A DNA stretch of 64,000 nucleotides from Anisus vortex (lineage: Eukaryota; Mollusca; Gastropoda; Planorbidae): positions 1 through 64,000 of the forward strand of contig CASBPS010000042.1 in the NCBI GenBank assembly GCA_949126835.1, given 5' to 3'. Both the position numbers and the translations under genes were made by a program. Positions 29,690 through 42,803 of this stretch are shown one piece after another. The notes beneath the pieces were generated by a model. That model made no database searches, had not been told where the DNA came from, and worked only from the letters and a program-made list of their open reading frames with translations. The stretch's first letter is position 1, and each line of letters opens with the position of its first letter.

Positions 29690-31148
29690 TTGTAAAGAAA
29701 ATTACAATGATCTTAGATAATTGATTCGTGGGATTTAACAATTACATATCAATTTGTTTCAGCAAAGTGCTATTACTCTAAATAATATGTTTCGATTTCT
29801 ACATAAGTTCCGGTGTAGGTTACAATGAAATGTACAAAACTGTTTTGTTTTCTTATAGATATCTAAGCGCATATTAATATTAAACCCTGTTAAATTTAAT
29901 CATTTTTAAACATATTAAAATCAAACCATTCTGAAAGGGTGATAATTAACGAGCGATACAAACTTCGCTCAATGCTGAATCAATCTCTATTTATCTATTT
30001 AATTTATATTGGCTTGTGTCCGACAGTACGACTCATATTTCTTTTTAGTATTATATATGAACTGTGATTTGATAGCAGCTTTTAAGCAGCACTTGTGTTC
30101 TACGTTACTAAAGAGCACGTCTCACTAGATCGCGTAAAAAAAAGGCGGCTGATCATTGTGCATCCCCAAATCCCCAAATATGCCGTAGCCACAATAACTG
30201 GTGAACGCTGCTCCAATCACACTGTGCTATATTTGGTCTGACGGGTACTTTAGTTTACATAAATCAGGACTTTGAATTACTTTTACGTCACAATTACACA
30301 GTAGACACATAGACTAAGTCAATTGTAGAACAGTCTCTTATTTGTCTCTTAACCGACTTAGTTAAAGATTACCTAAATATAGGAATAATAAAAATAGCAG
30401 ATGAGTTTAAACGGTTCACCCTCCCCACCCCCTACCACTGCCGGTAACATCAGCGCCCCTTAACATATTATCTTCGCCCGCTGCGGGGCGATAATCTTCC
30501 GTTGTGAACCTATGATTTAAGTAGAATTAATTGAAGACTCGTGTATAAGACTTAGAAAATAGATTATCAACGAGGGCGGTAAGGAGTTATGGGAAGGGAG
30601 GGGTTGTTGAGGTTTCTTGGGACGGCAAAGGGGGGGGGGGGGCATTTAAGTAAAATTAAGCCTTGATAACTTTATTTAGATTAATCAGGTCCCATTTATT
30701 AATCAATAATTTAAAATGTAGATATTATTATTTGTTTTTAAATCATTTAGCAGTAATTTTTAACTACATAAGTCGACACAAAAAGAAATCGACTGTTCCA
30801 CAATTGACCAACATGTGTAGTGAGTTATTGCGATGAGAGAAACACATACCAACTAGAAATGTTACTATATTTAGACTTATCTCATGGAATAAGAAAAGGG
30901 GAGGGGTCGGTATTTATTACAGATAAAATGCGGCTTGCTGGTAAATATCTGCTATCATTTAATAAAACACTTACTACTGTGGGTGACTATATGTAGATGA
31001 ACTAAGTAGATTACGTTTTCGATCTTAAATAAATGTTTAGTTTTTAATGGCATTGTCAAAATGCATATTCAATTTATTAACAAACACAATCAGGACTACG
31101 AAGGGTCACGGCATTTAAGGTGACTGAGAAACGCTGGCTTGAAGGATT
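29690..31148. repeat. Composite unit copy 3, left flank
   Basis: Matches 37270-38690 and parts of copies 1, 5 and 6. Landmarks are TGATAATTAACGAGCGATAC (29940), a CTAAATTTGG-like stretch (30228), the hairpin at 30442-30501, a 13-base G-run at 30630-30642 and GCATATTCAATTTATTAACA (31062). Confidence 0.75.
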
Positions 31149-32137
31149 TTTGTTGCATGCGGTATGAAGGAGTCGAGATACAGAGTTGATTTTTGGTACA
31201 CAGCCTTCTATCAACATAAAAATAACTCTGAAATAACAATTTTTGACCTATCGTACCCGTGGGGGTGGGGTCAGAATGTCCAATATATTGGACGCCATGA
31301 ACGCCAGGATCCATTTTGTCCTCATCAGACGAAATAGAAAAATAGTTTTATTTTCAGTAGTCTCTAAAGTATAATCATAATTTGACTACATATATTGAAA
31401 CCTTTTATAATTAGCTATCAAAAACATGTAAATATAGCATGTATCAGTTTGTAAAGGATAAATATTATAATAAAAGGTGAGAAAAATTAGCTCAGTCGAT
31501 AAAGTAAAATATAAAAAAAATGTTTTTTTAGTTCATTGCATGTTTTTTTGTTACATTTACATTACATTTTTATATATAATGTTTCTTTTGAGCTTTGTAC
31601 AATATAATACAATACAAATTCTTCTCCTCTGTCATTCTATTTCATACCAAGATACATACTACTTTTTTTTTCTATTCTACCTATACACAGTAACGGTCCT
31701 CTTATGCATGACGTCAAATAGTTTGGACATTCCAATAAAAAGTACTTTCTCCTTGTATGCATGGTGTCCAATTTATTGGACATGGCACTAAAAATAACTC
31801 TGACTTATAAATATCAAAATATATACGCTAGGATCTGTTTAGTTATGTAGCTGTAACATAAATACACACTTCCATTGGATTTTTAAAATACTAGAAGTAT
31901 TGTGTTGAGTACAAAAAAATAAAATTATGTCCCTTACCCCCTAAAGGCTTCGAACGTCTTCCATTGTAATTGTTTTTGAAAAAAAAAAGTAGTCAAGAGT
32001 ACCGGCTCTTAGTTATTTAAAAACACGGTCCATATAAACATTAAGACACAGAACAAAATATCTTTTGCATAAAGCAAAAGGTATGAGAATACAAAAATTC
32101 GAAAAAGTGTCCAATATATTGGACGCTATGCAACAAA
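31149..32137. mobile_element. Insertion with repeated TCCAATATATTGGA motifs, possibly piggyBac-like
   Basis: Copies 4 and 5 run through this place without interruption (38695-38720, 47415-47440), so about 1 kb is inserted here. The ends share TTTGTTGCAT followed by G/C-rich bases, inverted (31149-31161 and about 32122-32137). TGTCCAATATATTGGACG occurs at 31279-31297 and 32107-32125, and a variant TGTCCAATTTATTGGACA at 31764-31781. These lie close to both ends and inside. A CCCTTTG start and such palindromes recall piggyBac-like termini, but no intact TTAA duplication survives. No transposase frame is seen. Confidence 0.5.
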
Positions 32138-32689
32138 GGGTATGTAATAAATAATATTTATTTTCTGTTTGTTAATTTTGCCTTTTGAATGCGAAGCCAA
32201 ACAGACTCCTAAGCAGATTTAAACTTAACATAAACATAAATTGAATCGAATTATTCCTTCCACATATAATGTTAGACTGATCTATCTGGTTTGTGGCTAT
32301 GTTTGCAAACAAGAAATAGTACTGTTATAAGTTACATGCGCTCCTTCTTTACTGAAGATGATTGCGTCCTCCCTTTCCTTTGTTTGAGTCTAGTCTTCTA
32401 ATTCAATAAGCATAGTGTTTTAAATGATTTTAAGTTACAAGTTTTCATGGTTTGTTCAGATAACTGATAATTTGTCAGGTGCCAATCGGGAAGAAAGAGT
32501 ACTGATATGCTTTTTTTTCTGCCATATTTGATACGAAAGTGTTATTATAGTTCTGTTAATCTGAACATTGTAATATATTGTTGATATGTAGCTTGTGGAA
32601 TGAAATAAAATGTATTCCCTTACATCTTTTCATACTCGCCGAACAACCAGTAACGCAATACACATACATGGTTTGAACTGATAGGACCG
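32138..32689. repeat. Composite unit copy 3, left flank continued
   Basis: Resumes with TTTTCTGTTTGTTAATTTTG, then the ACATGCGCTCCTTCTTTACT region, and matches 38710-39400 and 47460-48000. Confidence 0.75.
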
Positions 32690-33340
32690 GAAATGTTGGC
32701 ACACTATCAATGTTTTGATTCACAATGCATCTTGATATTTTTCAATAAAAACGTACACAGCTATGTATGGAAATGTCATGTTACAATTAATCGGACTCTT
32801 AACGGCGTAATTCCAGCAGTGGGTGGGGGAAGGGAGGCGGTGAGCATACTTTTGTTAATCGAGGGCGGTAAACAGGATTGGAAGGCGGTCAGGAAAGTTT
32901 ACATTAGTAATCTATGACAAGTAAACATTGTTAAGTGACTTTTTTTTCCATAACTAAAGCCTTTGTAATGAGGCTGTTCAAAAAATTTAGATAGAATTAA
33001 AGATGATATACAATTAAATGAAGTAAATGCGTACCAATGAAAACATCCTAGTAGTAAAAAAAGTGTTTTAAAAATGTCATTTACAATTAAAAAACATTAA
33101 GTATTTATATTACTGTTTTATTTATTTTTTCTTCATTTGAAAATTGGTATAAGTTTAGACATTTTTGTATTAGTTTTGAATTTAAATTTTGTAGTAAAAA
33201 GAGTCATTAACTATTAATAAAGCCTTACGTCATAAAAAGGCATATTACCTCCCTTGATTATATTTTGAGTTGACTCCAGATGTCTAAATATAGATTCAAT
33301 TATCTTCAAAAGGAATTATTGCTTTTTTTTTACTTACTTA
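32690..33340 (+). repeat. Composite unit copy 3, left arm
   Basis: Same-strand counterpart of 48005-48660. The reverse complement is found at about 36420-37080. Confidence 0.7.
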
Positions 33341-33779
33341 CTTTAGTCTTTATTGCTCCAAACTGCTTACTATTAAACATTACCTCCACCATCACCTTAG
33401 ATTTTCCCGTATGCTGTTAACAGTTTCAGTCAAACCTCGGTTTGCTTTTACTTCTGTTTGACTTCTGTGCCTAGTCCTGTTCAGACCAACTCGAGAATCC
33501 CCGTTGTTCCGTTGGCACTCTTGTAGTAATCCTCCATGCATTAAGCCATGCATTGACTGTATGAACATGTTCTTTCTACAAGTTCAAGCGTCCATAAGAT
33601 ACCCACACAAATGTAAATTTCCTACTAGAATAACACCAATACCTATGAATAGCTAGGTCAAAAGCCGGTAATGAAAAGAAATGCTTGAGAAACATACTTT
33701 GAATATCCTACCTAGAACACATGACTAATGAGTAATGTCTGGGACAGAATATCCTCAATAGTGGGCTTTCAAAGAACAA
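33341..33779. repeat. Composite unit copy 3, loop start
   Basis: Matches 12510-12640 of copy 2 up to about 33480. The rest to 33779 is unassigned. Confidence 0.55.
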
Positions 33780-33960
33780 TTAGGGAAACAATCATGCCGA
33801 GCAAGCTGACATTTTTCTGTCATATGTTGCGGCATAATAATCTGCCAAAAACATTCCTCTAAAATATTGTAGAAGAATGACTTCAGAGAGACTGACAGTT
33901 GAAACATAGGCGAAAATTAAAAAATAAAAGATGACTGCTGAGGTGTCCCTTTGCCGCCCC
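33780..33960 (+). pseudogene. Degenerate LINE reverse transcriptase C-terminus
   Basis: Reads TIMPSKLTFFCHMLRHNNLP and then stops. Compare KLIWFGHVSRLNNLS at 12706, so FGH has become FCH here. It is the copy 3 counterpart of the copy 2 fragment and equally dead. Confidence 0.5.
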
Positions 33961-34420
33961 CACCCCAAAGACCACAACGGTAAAAGGTATGATGATGGTT
34001 GTTAGTGCTTATAATTATTTGTTATTATTGGTAGCGTGGTAATTTGTATAAGCAACTTAACATTTTATTTAGATCCAACTGAATGTATTTTATTCAGCAT
34101 ATCAAACGTAGACTTGAGAAATGATCAAGTGACAATTGTAGTTTCTGCTTACTTCAACTTTATTCAAAAACGTAAGACACAGAAATAGATATATTCTTCC
34201 ATGAATAAAAAAAGTTAGGAATTGTAGTATGAAATACATTTTTTACGATACTTGTGAATTCCTTATAAGTCACTTCCTTTGTTTATTGCCCAAAAGTTGT
34301 GGAAATTTGGATCCGATTGCGAATAAGTGAAGTACCAACATTTTACGTATAGTAAAATATTATTCAAAATACATAAAGTCTCCAAGCCTAATAAACACGA
34401 GTCATCATTGTTATAAAAAT
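33961..34420. other. Unassigned stretch
   Basis: No gene or repeat recognised. Confidence 0.4.
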
Positions 34421-36419
34421 TGTTTTTTACCATAAAGTAATAAACCGACTTCCATTATTAATAAAAGAATGATATATGTCACCTAGGGCGAACTTTATCT
34501 TCTACATCATTGTCTACATCGAAATGATTACTGTTTAGAATAAAACCAAATTAGTTTAACCCCGGTGATGGGCGCTACAACTCGGAACCTTGCTTAAACT
34601 TTAGACATATACAAAGAAAACATTAAATCAGGTTCAAATAGGAATTTAAGAGAAAAAAAACAACACAGAAACAGAAAAAAATTAAAAAAACATACCAGAA
34701 TTTTAGATTTTGAATTTTAATTATTCGAGTATTCTCCATCTAAACAATATCGACTTGATTCTCAAATTCGTCCAAGTAGGAAAAGTAAAATTAAATGTTC
34801 ATTTATTTCATTAAGTTTTCTTTGTGTTTATGCTAATATCGAGCTATGTTTACCTTTTTTTTTAATACCCATGAAATTATTATAATATGATAATAACAAA
34901 ATAGTTAATACACAGCGAAATTAAAATGTATTTTCTTTATTTCGAATAGGAAATATTCTCTTAGAGCTACATCATTTCAGAGCAGCGATTCAAATACAGA
35001 AAAGTAAATGTGATTGCTTAAAACTGACCATTGCGTTACTTTAAACAAAATAATAATCATGTAGTCAGTTTAAACAAACTCTTACATTTCATAAAAATTA
35101 GTCATAAAATAAATTTGTTAAAATTATAGAATACTTCCTTAACATTGATTAACATGAAAGACGCCATTTAAAGACATAAGCTTAGATTTGGTTTCTTACA
35201 AGTGACACTTAAAATAAATTATACGTTTTCAAAATTAATGTTATTAATGTTTTGCCTTTTAAAATAATTGCATGTTGGTCGTGAATTTAGTAGGCTTACT
35301 CGGAACTGCAAAGTAACTGTAGGCTTACCCCGAACTGCCAAGTAACTACTACAGCATCCTACGCAACTTTAAAGACTGAGAAAAAATACAAGGAATAAAA
35401 CTGAAACAAAACGTTCACATCTAATAGACTAGAGTTGCCGTTCTTTTAATATTTAATTTCACCATTTGAAAGCAAAGCGTGCACAATTTTTTTTTTCTAA
35501 TTCACAAAACGTAAAAATACATAATGTGATGTAAATTGAAATGTTTAAACATTAAATGCCATAATTATAACATGAGAAGAAAAACGTTGCAAACTTTCAA
35601 ATGATATATTGAATCACAATACTAAAATAACATATTTTTAATAATAATTATTTTTTAAATATTGATAGTTTCCATTACATTCTGCATTATCAGTTATCAG
35701 AGCACTCTTTGCGTAAATTAAAGAGGCAGTTGTATGGGTGAGTAAGGTAAATATCAACTAGATTAAAGATAGAGGTCTTTAGACGCTTTTTAAAAGACTC
35801 TTTTCTAACAGAATCTCTCAGATGTTCCATATAGAAGGCGTCACAGATTCAAACGAAAGTGTGTAGAGATATAAAGTTTTAACAAAGTTATATTATAATA
35901 TACTTTTTATACTTATATTATAAGGTTTATGTTCTTTTTATTTTTCAAAATACTTTTATAGACCTCTGTGTAGACTTGGTTAGACAGTGGTTCGATGTTC
36001 TACAGTATTTCTTTAAAAAAAAGTGAGTAAACATGATATAAAAAGAAGTTTACCGTGTGCAGTTGGAGGGCACAATTAAAATGATAAAGTTAAAACTGAC
36101 TTACAATGAGAACTTTGCATGTAAAGTAATTGTTATATTCTAGTATGACGTCAAACTATGTTTGAACAATGATACATTTACTTGCCGTCTCCATTGAAAT
36201 GTTTTAATATATATTTTACATTAAAAGTAAATCAAAGGGGACATTTTTTTATTATTTATAATAGTTTCTTTTGTGATTTAGATTTTTTTAAACAATTATA
36301 CTGAGTTATATACACTAGATAAGAAATACTACAAGGCCTTAGTAAATGACATATAATATACTATTTTGTAAAAAAAAATTTGTTTTCATAAAATTCCAGC
36401 TTCCTTATTATTATTTTTT
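34421..36419. repeat. Composite unit copy 3, loop type Y
   Basis: Collinear with 60140-61760 in copy 6. Shared landmarks include GGGCGCTACA/GAGCGCTAAA, GTCCAAGTAGGAAAAGTAAA, CATGAAAGACGCCATTTA, TAACATGAGAAGAAAAACGT and CACAGATTCAAACGAA. Part of it (35820-36000) also matches 50110-50290 in copy 5. Non-coding. Confidence 0.75.
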
Positions 36420-37110
36420 TACATCTGGCGTTACTTCAATATTTAATCAAGGGAGATAATAAAACTTTTTATGTTGTAGGTATGTTCTAGGTAATTGCTA
36501 ATTGTTAATTATTTAAATTTTGTTTTACATCATAATTTCCATTTAATTTAAGAACGTAGTGTATAAAAATATTTCAATGACTTCATTTGTAAAAATAAAC
36601 ATAAAATTCTTATTACATTGTAAATATAAAATAGAAACACTTTTTCAGCTACTGTCATTTTTTTTGGTACGCATTTACTTATTTTACTAGAATCAGCTTT
36701 TTTAATTGTATACAATTTTTTTACAGTCTGGAGATTGCAAGAAACGAATGGAGAACCTAGTGGGCATTGTTCCAATCCTTTTTGACTTTTAAAATCTTTA
36801 CGAATGCCCTGGAATTAGTAATAATAATGGTCAAAAAAGTAATTAACAGGAGTATTTAAAAAATGAGGCATTGAAAGTTTAATGAATGTTGAATAACACA
36901 ATCGGTAATTTAAATACAATGAGAGAAATATATAATAATACAAAACAATAAAATGAGTTGTATGCATGGATTGAGTCTTTGTTCTTGTATATTTGGATGT
37001 CTTGTTTGTGTTATTCTGTTAAAAGACCAATTTAAATGTAAAAAGAAATTTCCACACATAGATGTGTTTATGTTTTTATAAAGCTTAAATACTGATCTGA
37101 AGAAAATGTT
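36420..37110 (-). repeat. Composite unit copy 3, right arm
   Basis: Contains CAAGGGAGATAATAAAACTT (36447), the reverse of the ATTATCTCCCTT landmark, and near 37050 the TTTCCACACATAGATGTGTT stretch that reverses the left-arm ATGTGTGGAAA. The middle around 36700 is more diverged than in other copies. Confidence 0.65.
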
Positions 37111-37269
37111 TACTGTTATTTATAAATAAGAACAAATAAATTTATAAATTAATCATAATGTATAAACAAATATTATTGTAAAGTTTTTGCCTGATGTCAA
37201 GCAACTAGTTTTCTATATTTTGATTCGATATTTGTGTGCAATAGCCTTAGTTCCTTATGATTCTATATT

Positions 37270-38881
37270 ATCATAACAAATTAATATGTAAAGGGAATTG
37301 AAATGATCTTATATAATTGATCAGTGGAATTGAATAATTATATATCAATTTTTTTTAGCACATTGCAATTACTTTAAACATACTATTTCTTTTTATACAT
37401 AAGTTCCGATGTACAATGAAATGTACAAAAATGTATTCTTTTCTTTTAAGTGCATATTAATATTAAACCATGTTAAATTAAATTATTTTTAAACATATTG
37501 AAATCAAAACAGTCTGAAACGGTGATAATTAACGAGCGATACAAACTTCGCTCACTGCTGAATCAATCACATTGGAACTATTTAATTTATAATGACTCGT
37601 GTCCGACATCATCAAATCAGTACGATTCATATTTCTTGTAAGTATTATCTGAACTGTGGTTTGATAGTAGTTTTTAGCTGTACTTGTGTTATACGTCACT
37701 TACTTGATACTACCCAGTTCTGAAGAGTAACTGACACTAGTTGGGGTAAAGTAAAGGCCGCTGGGTACAATGCTGGCCACACATCCCTTAATATGCCGTG
37801 GCTACAATAACTTGTGAACGCTGCTCCAATCGCACTGTGCTAAATTTGGTCTGACGGGTACTTTACTTGACATAAATCAGGGCTTTGAATTAATTTTACG
37901 TCACAATTACACAGTAGATACAGTAGACAAAGTAGACACATAGACTAAGTCAATTGTAGAACAGTCAATCAAGTTTTTGTCTCTTAACCGACACAGATAA
38001 AGATTACCGTTATTAAGATTAAAGCAAATCTAAATATTGGAATAAAAAAAATAGCAAATGTGTTTAAACGATTTTCCTTCACCACCCCACCACCCTACTA
38101 CTGTAGGGAACATATCCTCTCCGCCCCCCTGCGGGGCGATAACGTTCCGTTGTGAACCTTTGATTGAAATAGAATGAATTGAAGACTTGCAAAGGGGAGG
38201 GGGGGGGGCGTTGAAGTAAAAGTAGGCGTTGATAACATATTTAAATTAATTAGGTCACATTTAATTATCAATAATTTACAATGTAGATATTAATATATGT
38301 TTTTAAATTCCTTTAACAGTAATGTTTAACTAGATAAGTCAACAAATAAAGAAATCTACCGAACTAGTATTGACCAACATGTCTAGTGAAATATTGTGAT
38401 GAGAGAAAAATATGTCAACTAAATATGTTACTATATTTAGACTTATTTGACAGAATTAGAAAATGGGAGGGGGGCGGTATTTTAAACCAATCAAATGCGA
38501 CTTGCTGCTAGATATCTGCTATCATTGAACACAACATATACTACTGTGGATGACAATATGAAAATTAACTATGTAGTTTAAGTTTTTCATCTTGAATAAG
38601 TGTTCAATTTTTAATAATTTTGTCAAAATCCATATTCAAATTATTAACAAACACAATCAGGACTACGAAGGGTCACTGCATTTGAGGGACTGAGAAACGC
38701 TGAATTCAAGTATTATTTTTTTCTGTTTGTTAATTTTGCCTTTTGAGTACAAAGCCAAACAGACTCCTTAGCAGATTTAGGGTGAAACTTAACATACAAA
38801 TAAATTGAATCTCATTATTTCATCCACACCAAATGTTAGACTGATCTATTTCGTTTGTGACCATGTTCTCTTACAAGAGAT
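37270..38881. repeat. Composite unit copy 4, left flank
   Basis: Near-collinear with 29700-31150 and then 32160-32330. A hairpin at 38107-38148 has a CTGC loop. It lacks the insertion found at 31149-32137 in copy 3. Confidence 0.75.
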
Positions 38882-39063
38882 CAGTGCCGTTGCAATGTAT
38901 TTGGGGGCCCGAGGGTCTTGGCTTCTTTAGGGGCCCCTGCAAATTGACATTATGACATGGAAAGAAACAATTCGAACACTTATTGGGCCCCTTCCCTCTT
39001 AAGTAGGGGCCCGGGGGGACTTTCGAATTTGCCCCCCCTCCCCCTCCCCTAGCTACGTCACTG
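38882..39063. mobile_element. hAT-type MITE with perfect 8-bp target duplication
   Basis: 182 bp bounded by CAGTGCCGTTGCAATG and, inverted, CAGTGACGTAGCTAGGGG. It is flanked by CAAGAGAT at 38874-38881 and 39064-39071, identical on both sides. Copy 5 at about 47613-47625 has a single ACAAGAGATAG and no insert, a natural empty site. The interior is GC-rich, unlike the surroundings, with GGGGGCCC and GGGCCCC stretches. No coding capacity. Confidence 0.9.
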
Positions 39064-39409
39064 CAAGAGATAGTTGTGTTACACACGCTCCTTATTTACT
39101 GAAGATGATTGCGTCCTCTCTTTTCCTTGGTTTGAGTCTATTCTTCCAATTCGATTAGCATAGTGTTTTAAATGATGTTAAGTTACTAGTTTTCCGGGCT
39201 CGTTCAGATTACCAATTACATGCCAGGTGCCAAACGCGAAGAAAGAGTTCTGATATGCCTTTTTTCTGCCTAATTGGATACGAAAATGTTACTATAGTTC
39301 TGTTAATCTGAGCATTGTAATATATTGTTGCATCTTTTTTTTACTCGCCGAACAACCAGTAACGAAGTACACCTACATAGTTTGTCAGTAAATGAACGAA
39401 TAGGACCGG
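39064..39409. repeat. Composite unit copy 4, left flank continued
   Basis: Matches 32335-32690 and 47630-48000. Confidence 0.75.
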
Positions 39410-40255
39410 AAATGTTCGTACATTATCAATTTTATAGGTTCACAATGCATCTTAAGATTTGTGTGCACAGCTTTGTGTGCAAATTTCATGTTACATTTAA
39501 TCTGACTCTTAACGGCCTTATGCCGGCAGGGGAGGGGGCGGTGAGCAAATTTGCGTTAATTAAGGGCAGTTAGTGTGTGCAATGGAGTGGGGGGGGGAGG
39601 CTAGTAAGATATTTCCTTTCGTCACTGCAGTGTTTATTTACAGACTTAAAGCCTTTATAGTTAGGCTGTTCAAAAAATGTAGTTATAATATTACCAGGTT
39701 GCTATTAAAAAAAGTAAATGCGTACTAATGAAAACATCATAGTAGCTAATAATGTGTTTGGAAAATTTCATTAACAATGTAAAGACAAAAAAAAAATTGC
39801 CTGCTTTATGTATTTATTTTCTTTCTAAATTTGAGCAGTGCAGTAAACTTTTACATTTCTGTATTAAATTGAATGTAAATCGTTTAACAAAAAGAATCAT
39901 TAACAATTAATAAAACCAAACGACATAAAAAGTTTTATTATCTCCCTTAAATTTTGTTTATTGACTCAAGATGTGTACATTTATATTCAAGTAGCTTGAA
40001 ATGTATTATGTCTTTTTGTGTGTAACAAACTATTATATAAATCTATACCCTTAACTAAATATATGTAGTTATTTTTTTTAACATATACAATTATGTATGT
40101 TTGTTGAATGCACTCTTAATCCCAAGAGGAAAAAATTTACAATTTTACAAATAACGTTCATTTGTTCCAACTTGGTTGACTAAGCATGTATAATATCTTA
40201 AAGCGTTCCCATAGCAATATTGTGCACAATAAGCATGTAATAAAAACGTTATTTT
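39410..40255 (+). repeat. Composite unit copy 4, left arm
   Basis: Same order of landmarks as 48005-48860, including TTGCATGTCCAACTTGG-type sequence at its end (TTCCAACTTGGTTGACTAAG at 40178). Confidence 0.7.
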
Positions 40256-40390
40256 ATTTAATAATAATAATAATAATTCGTGTACAGCGCATATTCCGTT
40301 GAGGGCAGTTCTATGCGCTGACAACAGTTACTGACAGAGTACAGACAATGAAGAACAGACGAAACAGACTTGATCCTAGAATATACTAAT
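40256..40390 (-). mobile_element. Old LINE/SINE 3' tail (copy 4)
   Basis: ATAATAATAATAATAATTCG runs into GTACAGCGCATATTCCG and GCGCTGACAACAGTTACTG. On the minus strand this is GCGC-then-ATTATT, the same tail type as the LINE at 58712. Counterparts at the same unit position are 48930-49000 and 58380-58500. Confidence 0.55.
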
Positions 40391-41329
40391 CTAATGTTTT
40401 TAAGATGCAAAGTTCTTATTGTACTTCAGTTTAAAGTTTTACTATCATTCTAATTTCTCCCTCCATTTACACCCCGAACATTCTTAGGAGCTTCTCTATC
40501 GCCCCTCCCTAATCTATGTTTTAATATAAAGAATTTTTCAACCAAAGCCAGTAAGAATGTGTTTAATTATTTATACTTTTTAAAAATATCTCGTTTGTTC
40601 ACTTTGATTTTGTTTAAAGCTATTCTATGTAAAATTATTCTATGAATCAAAATAAACGTAAGAGAAAGTGAAACAAGATTTTAAAATGGAATGTAAATAA
40701 AAATGATATGGTAATATTTTAGTATCTGATTTTTATTTATGTAGGATTCTCTCGTTTAAAATGAGGAATTTCAATTGCATTTATAACTAATTATTGCTCA
40801 TCCGTTTTGAACTAGCTAGTTTTGAATGCCCAAGTTAGTACAACCGGCACTTCTTCTTGTCTGACTTTACATCCATTTGACAAGTTTTCATGATTATGCA
40901 TGCACGCTGAACCTAAAAGGTCGATACTTTCGAAACTTCTGATCCTATTCGCTCACTTTTGAAGTTGGATATCTAACTCACTCAGCGTGCCAACAGCCTA
41001 AAGATTATTCTGCTCTTGCACTCAATATATTGATTAAAATATATGGATTCTTTTTATGAGAATCTTACGCATGCCATGAACAAAATCTCTGGTCTAAACT
41101 ATTGAGTCAACAAGTGCTTGCCCTAAAATCCCTTAGTAGGCTGTTAGCACTCAAAACTGTTTCGCTGACTATATATTACATACGCTCCTTCTTTAAAGAA
41201 TGTTATTGCTCGTCCGTGTCTGAAACTAGTGTATTTATTTATGTTGGTTTCTTGTAAGTAGACGGAATTTGGCTTATGTTTTCTAAGAAAGTGTAATATG
41301 TACAATGTTTCTAATGCTTCTAATGTTGA
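40391..41329. repeat. Composite unit copy 4, inner loop
   Basis: Up to about 40750 it matches 49010-49330 and 58500-58690. From about 40900 to 41160 it resembles the hAT-like fragment at 5670-5840 (shared GTGCCAACAG). The remainder is unassigned. Confidence 0.5.
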
Positions 41330-42439
41330 GTGTTATTACTTGTATATCTGCCATCTGTCAATTAGGTTTGTTATTTTTATTTAACTGTTTGTCTTGTTCA
41401 TGTCAATTACGACATTTTTATTTGTGTGTGGGGTGGAAAGGTCAAAGGTTACTCCGGCTTCACTTGGTGTGGGTTAGATGGTGTCTGTGGGGAAAGTTGT
41501 GAGTAAGTCGACTAACTAACTAATCGTAAAAGCGATACTGACTATAATCTTATTTCTCTTATCGTTAAAAAATTAACATAATAATACCCTTTATTCTTCC
41601 TTTTTTTAATGTGGAGACTCCGTTAGACGAGGACAAAGTCCACAAATCATGCAGTTAGTTTAAACAAAGTTTTTTGGTTAATAAAAATAAAAGCATAAAA
41701 TAGATTTGGTGGAAATGTAGACCATCACATTAACTTCGATTCCCCTAAAAAGACATACATTAGATAACTTACAAGTGGCACTTATAATAAATTTAAATTT
41801 TTAAACTTTATTGTATAAATAAATATAAGATACACATCTTATTTATTTCGTCTCTTTGGTATTTAAATGATTGTCTGCTTGTAGTGAGTTTAGTAGGCAT
41901 ACTCCGAACTGCCAAGTATAATTTTAAACTTGTCGCCTTCTTTGTAACTTATTAAGACTAAGAAAAGGGAGAGAGCTCAAACAAAAAGTTTACGTCTAAT
42001 AGATAAGAGTTACCGTTCTTTTATTATTATTACTTTTTTTTTCACCATTTAACACTAAAGGGTTCTAAAAATATATTTATTTTATTTTAAAGTTTCATTT
42101 GCGATTTTAAAACAAAAATAATAATCAGACGTTAGATGTGTATCATTTAATGTATGATATTAAAATTCATAAATATGACATGAGAAGAAAAACTATGCAA
42201 ATTTGACTAGAAACAATTGAATCTGAATAGACTAAAGTTTTAAAGAAATGACAGAGAATGAAAACCATGTAAATACTAAAACTAAAATTTTATTAATAAA
42301 CAGTAATGATAACGTAACATGATTAGATAACAACGAGTATATAGACTAAGTTAATGACACATAGATTATAGTAAATTGCTTTAAAAAAGTTATTTTGCAT
42401 TTCCAGCTTTAAATCTTAATTTTTAGACATCTGGAACAA
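41330..42439. repeat. Composite unit copy 4, loop type X
   Basis: Collinear with 6909-7924; the open frame at 41305-41502 is not kept in the other copy. Confidence 0.75.
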
Positions 42440-42803
42440 TTTTTAAAACGTGATCAAGGTAAATAATTGGCCTGTTTATGTCGTAGGGCAATATTATTTG
42501 TTAATTATTAGCTTTTCTTTATAATTTGCTGTTAAAATAATTTAATAATGTATATAATTCCATTGCTACTCAAATAAGCTAAAAATATTTCAAATATTAA
42601 AAATATTAAAATATTAAAAATAATTAACCAACTATTAATTAATATAATTACATTGTAAATATAAATATTACACATCTTTTTTGCTGCTTAATTGTTTTAA
42701 TTAGTATGCTTTTACGTCTTTTAATAGCTAGAGTCATTCACTTTGTAAGACATTTTTAGAACACCCTAATAGTTAAGGCTTGAATATTGTAAAGATAAGA
42801 TTA
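42440..42803 (-). repeat. Composite unit copy 4, right arm (truncated)
   Basis: Carries the GTCGTAGGGCAATATTA and AGTTAAGGCTTGAATATTGT landmarks and stops at the gag-like remnant. Confidence 0.7.

Noticed and set aside
38871..39086. Minus-strand frame with poly-Gly
   Set aside because: Entirely explained by the GC-rich hAT MITE; absent from the paralogous empty site.
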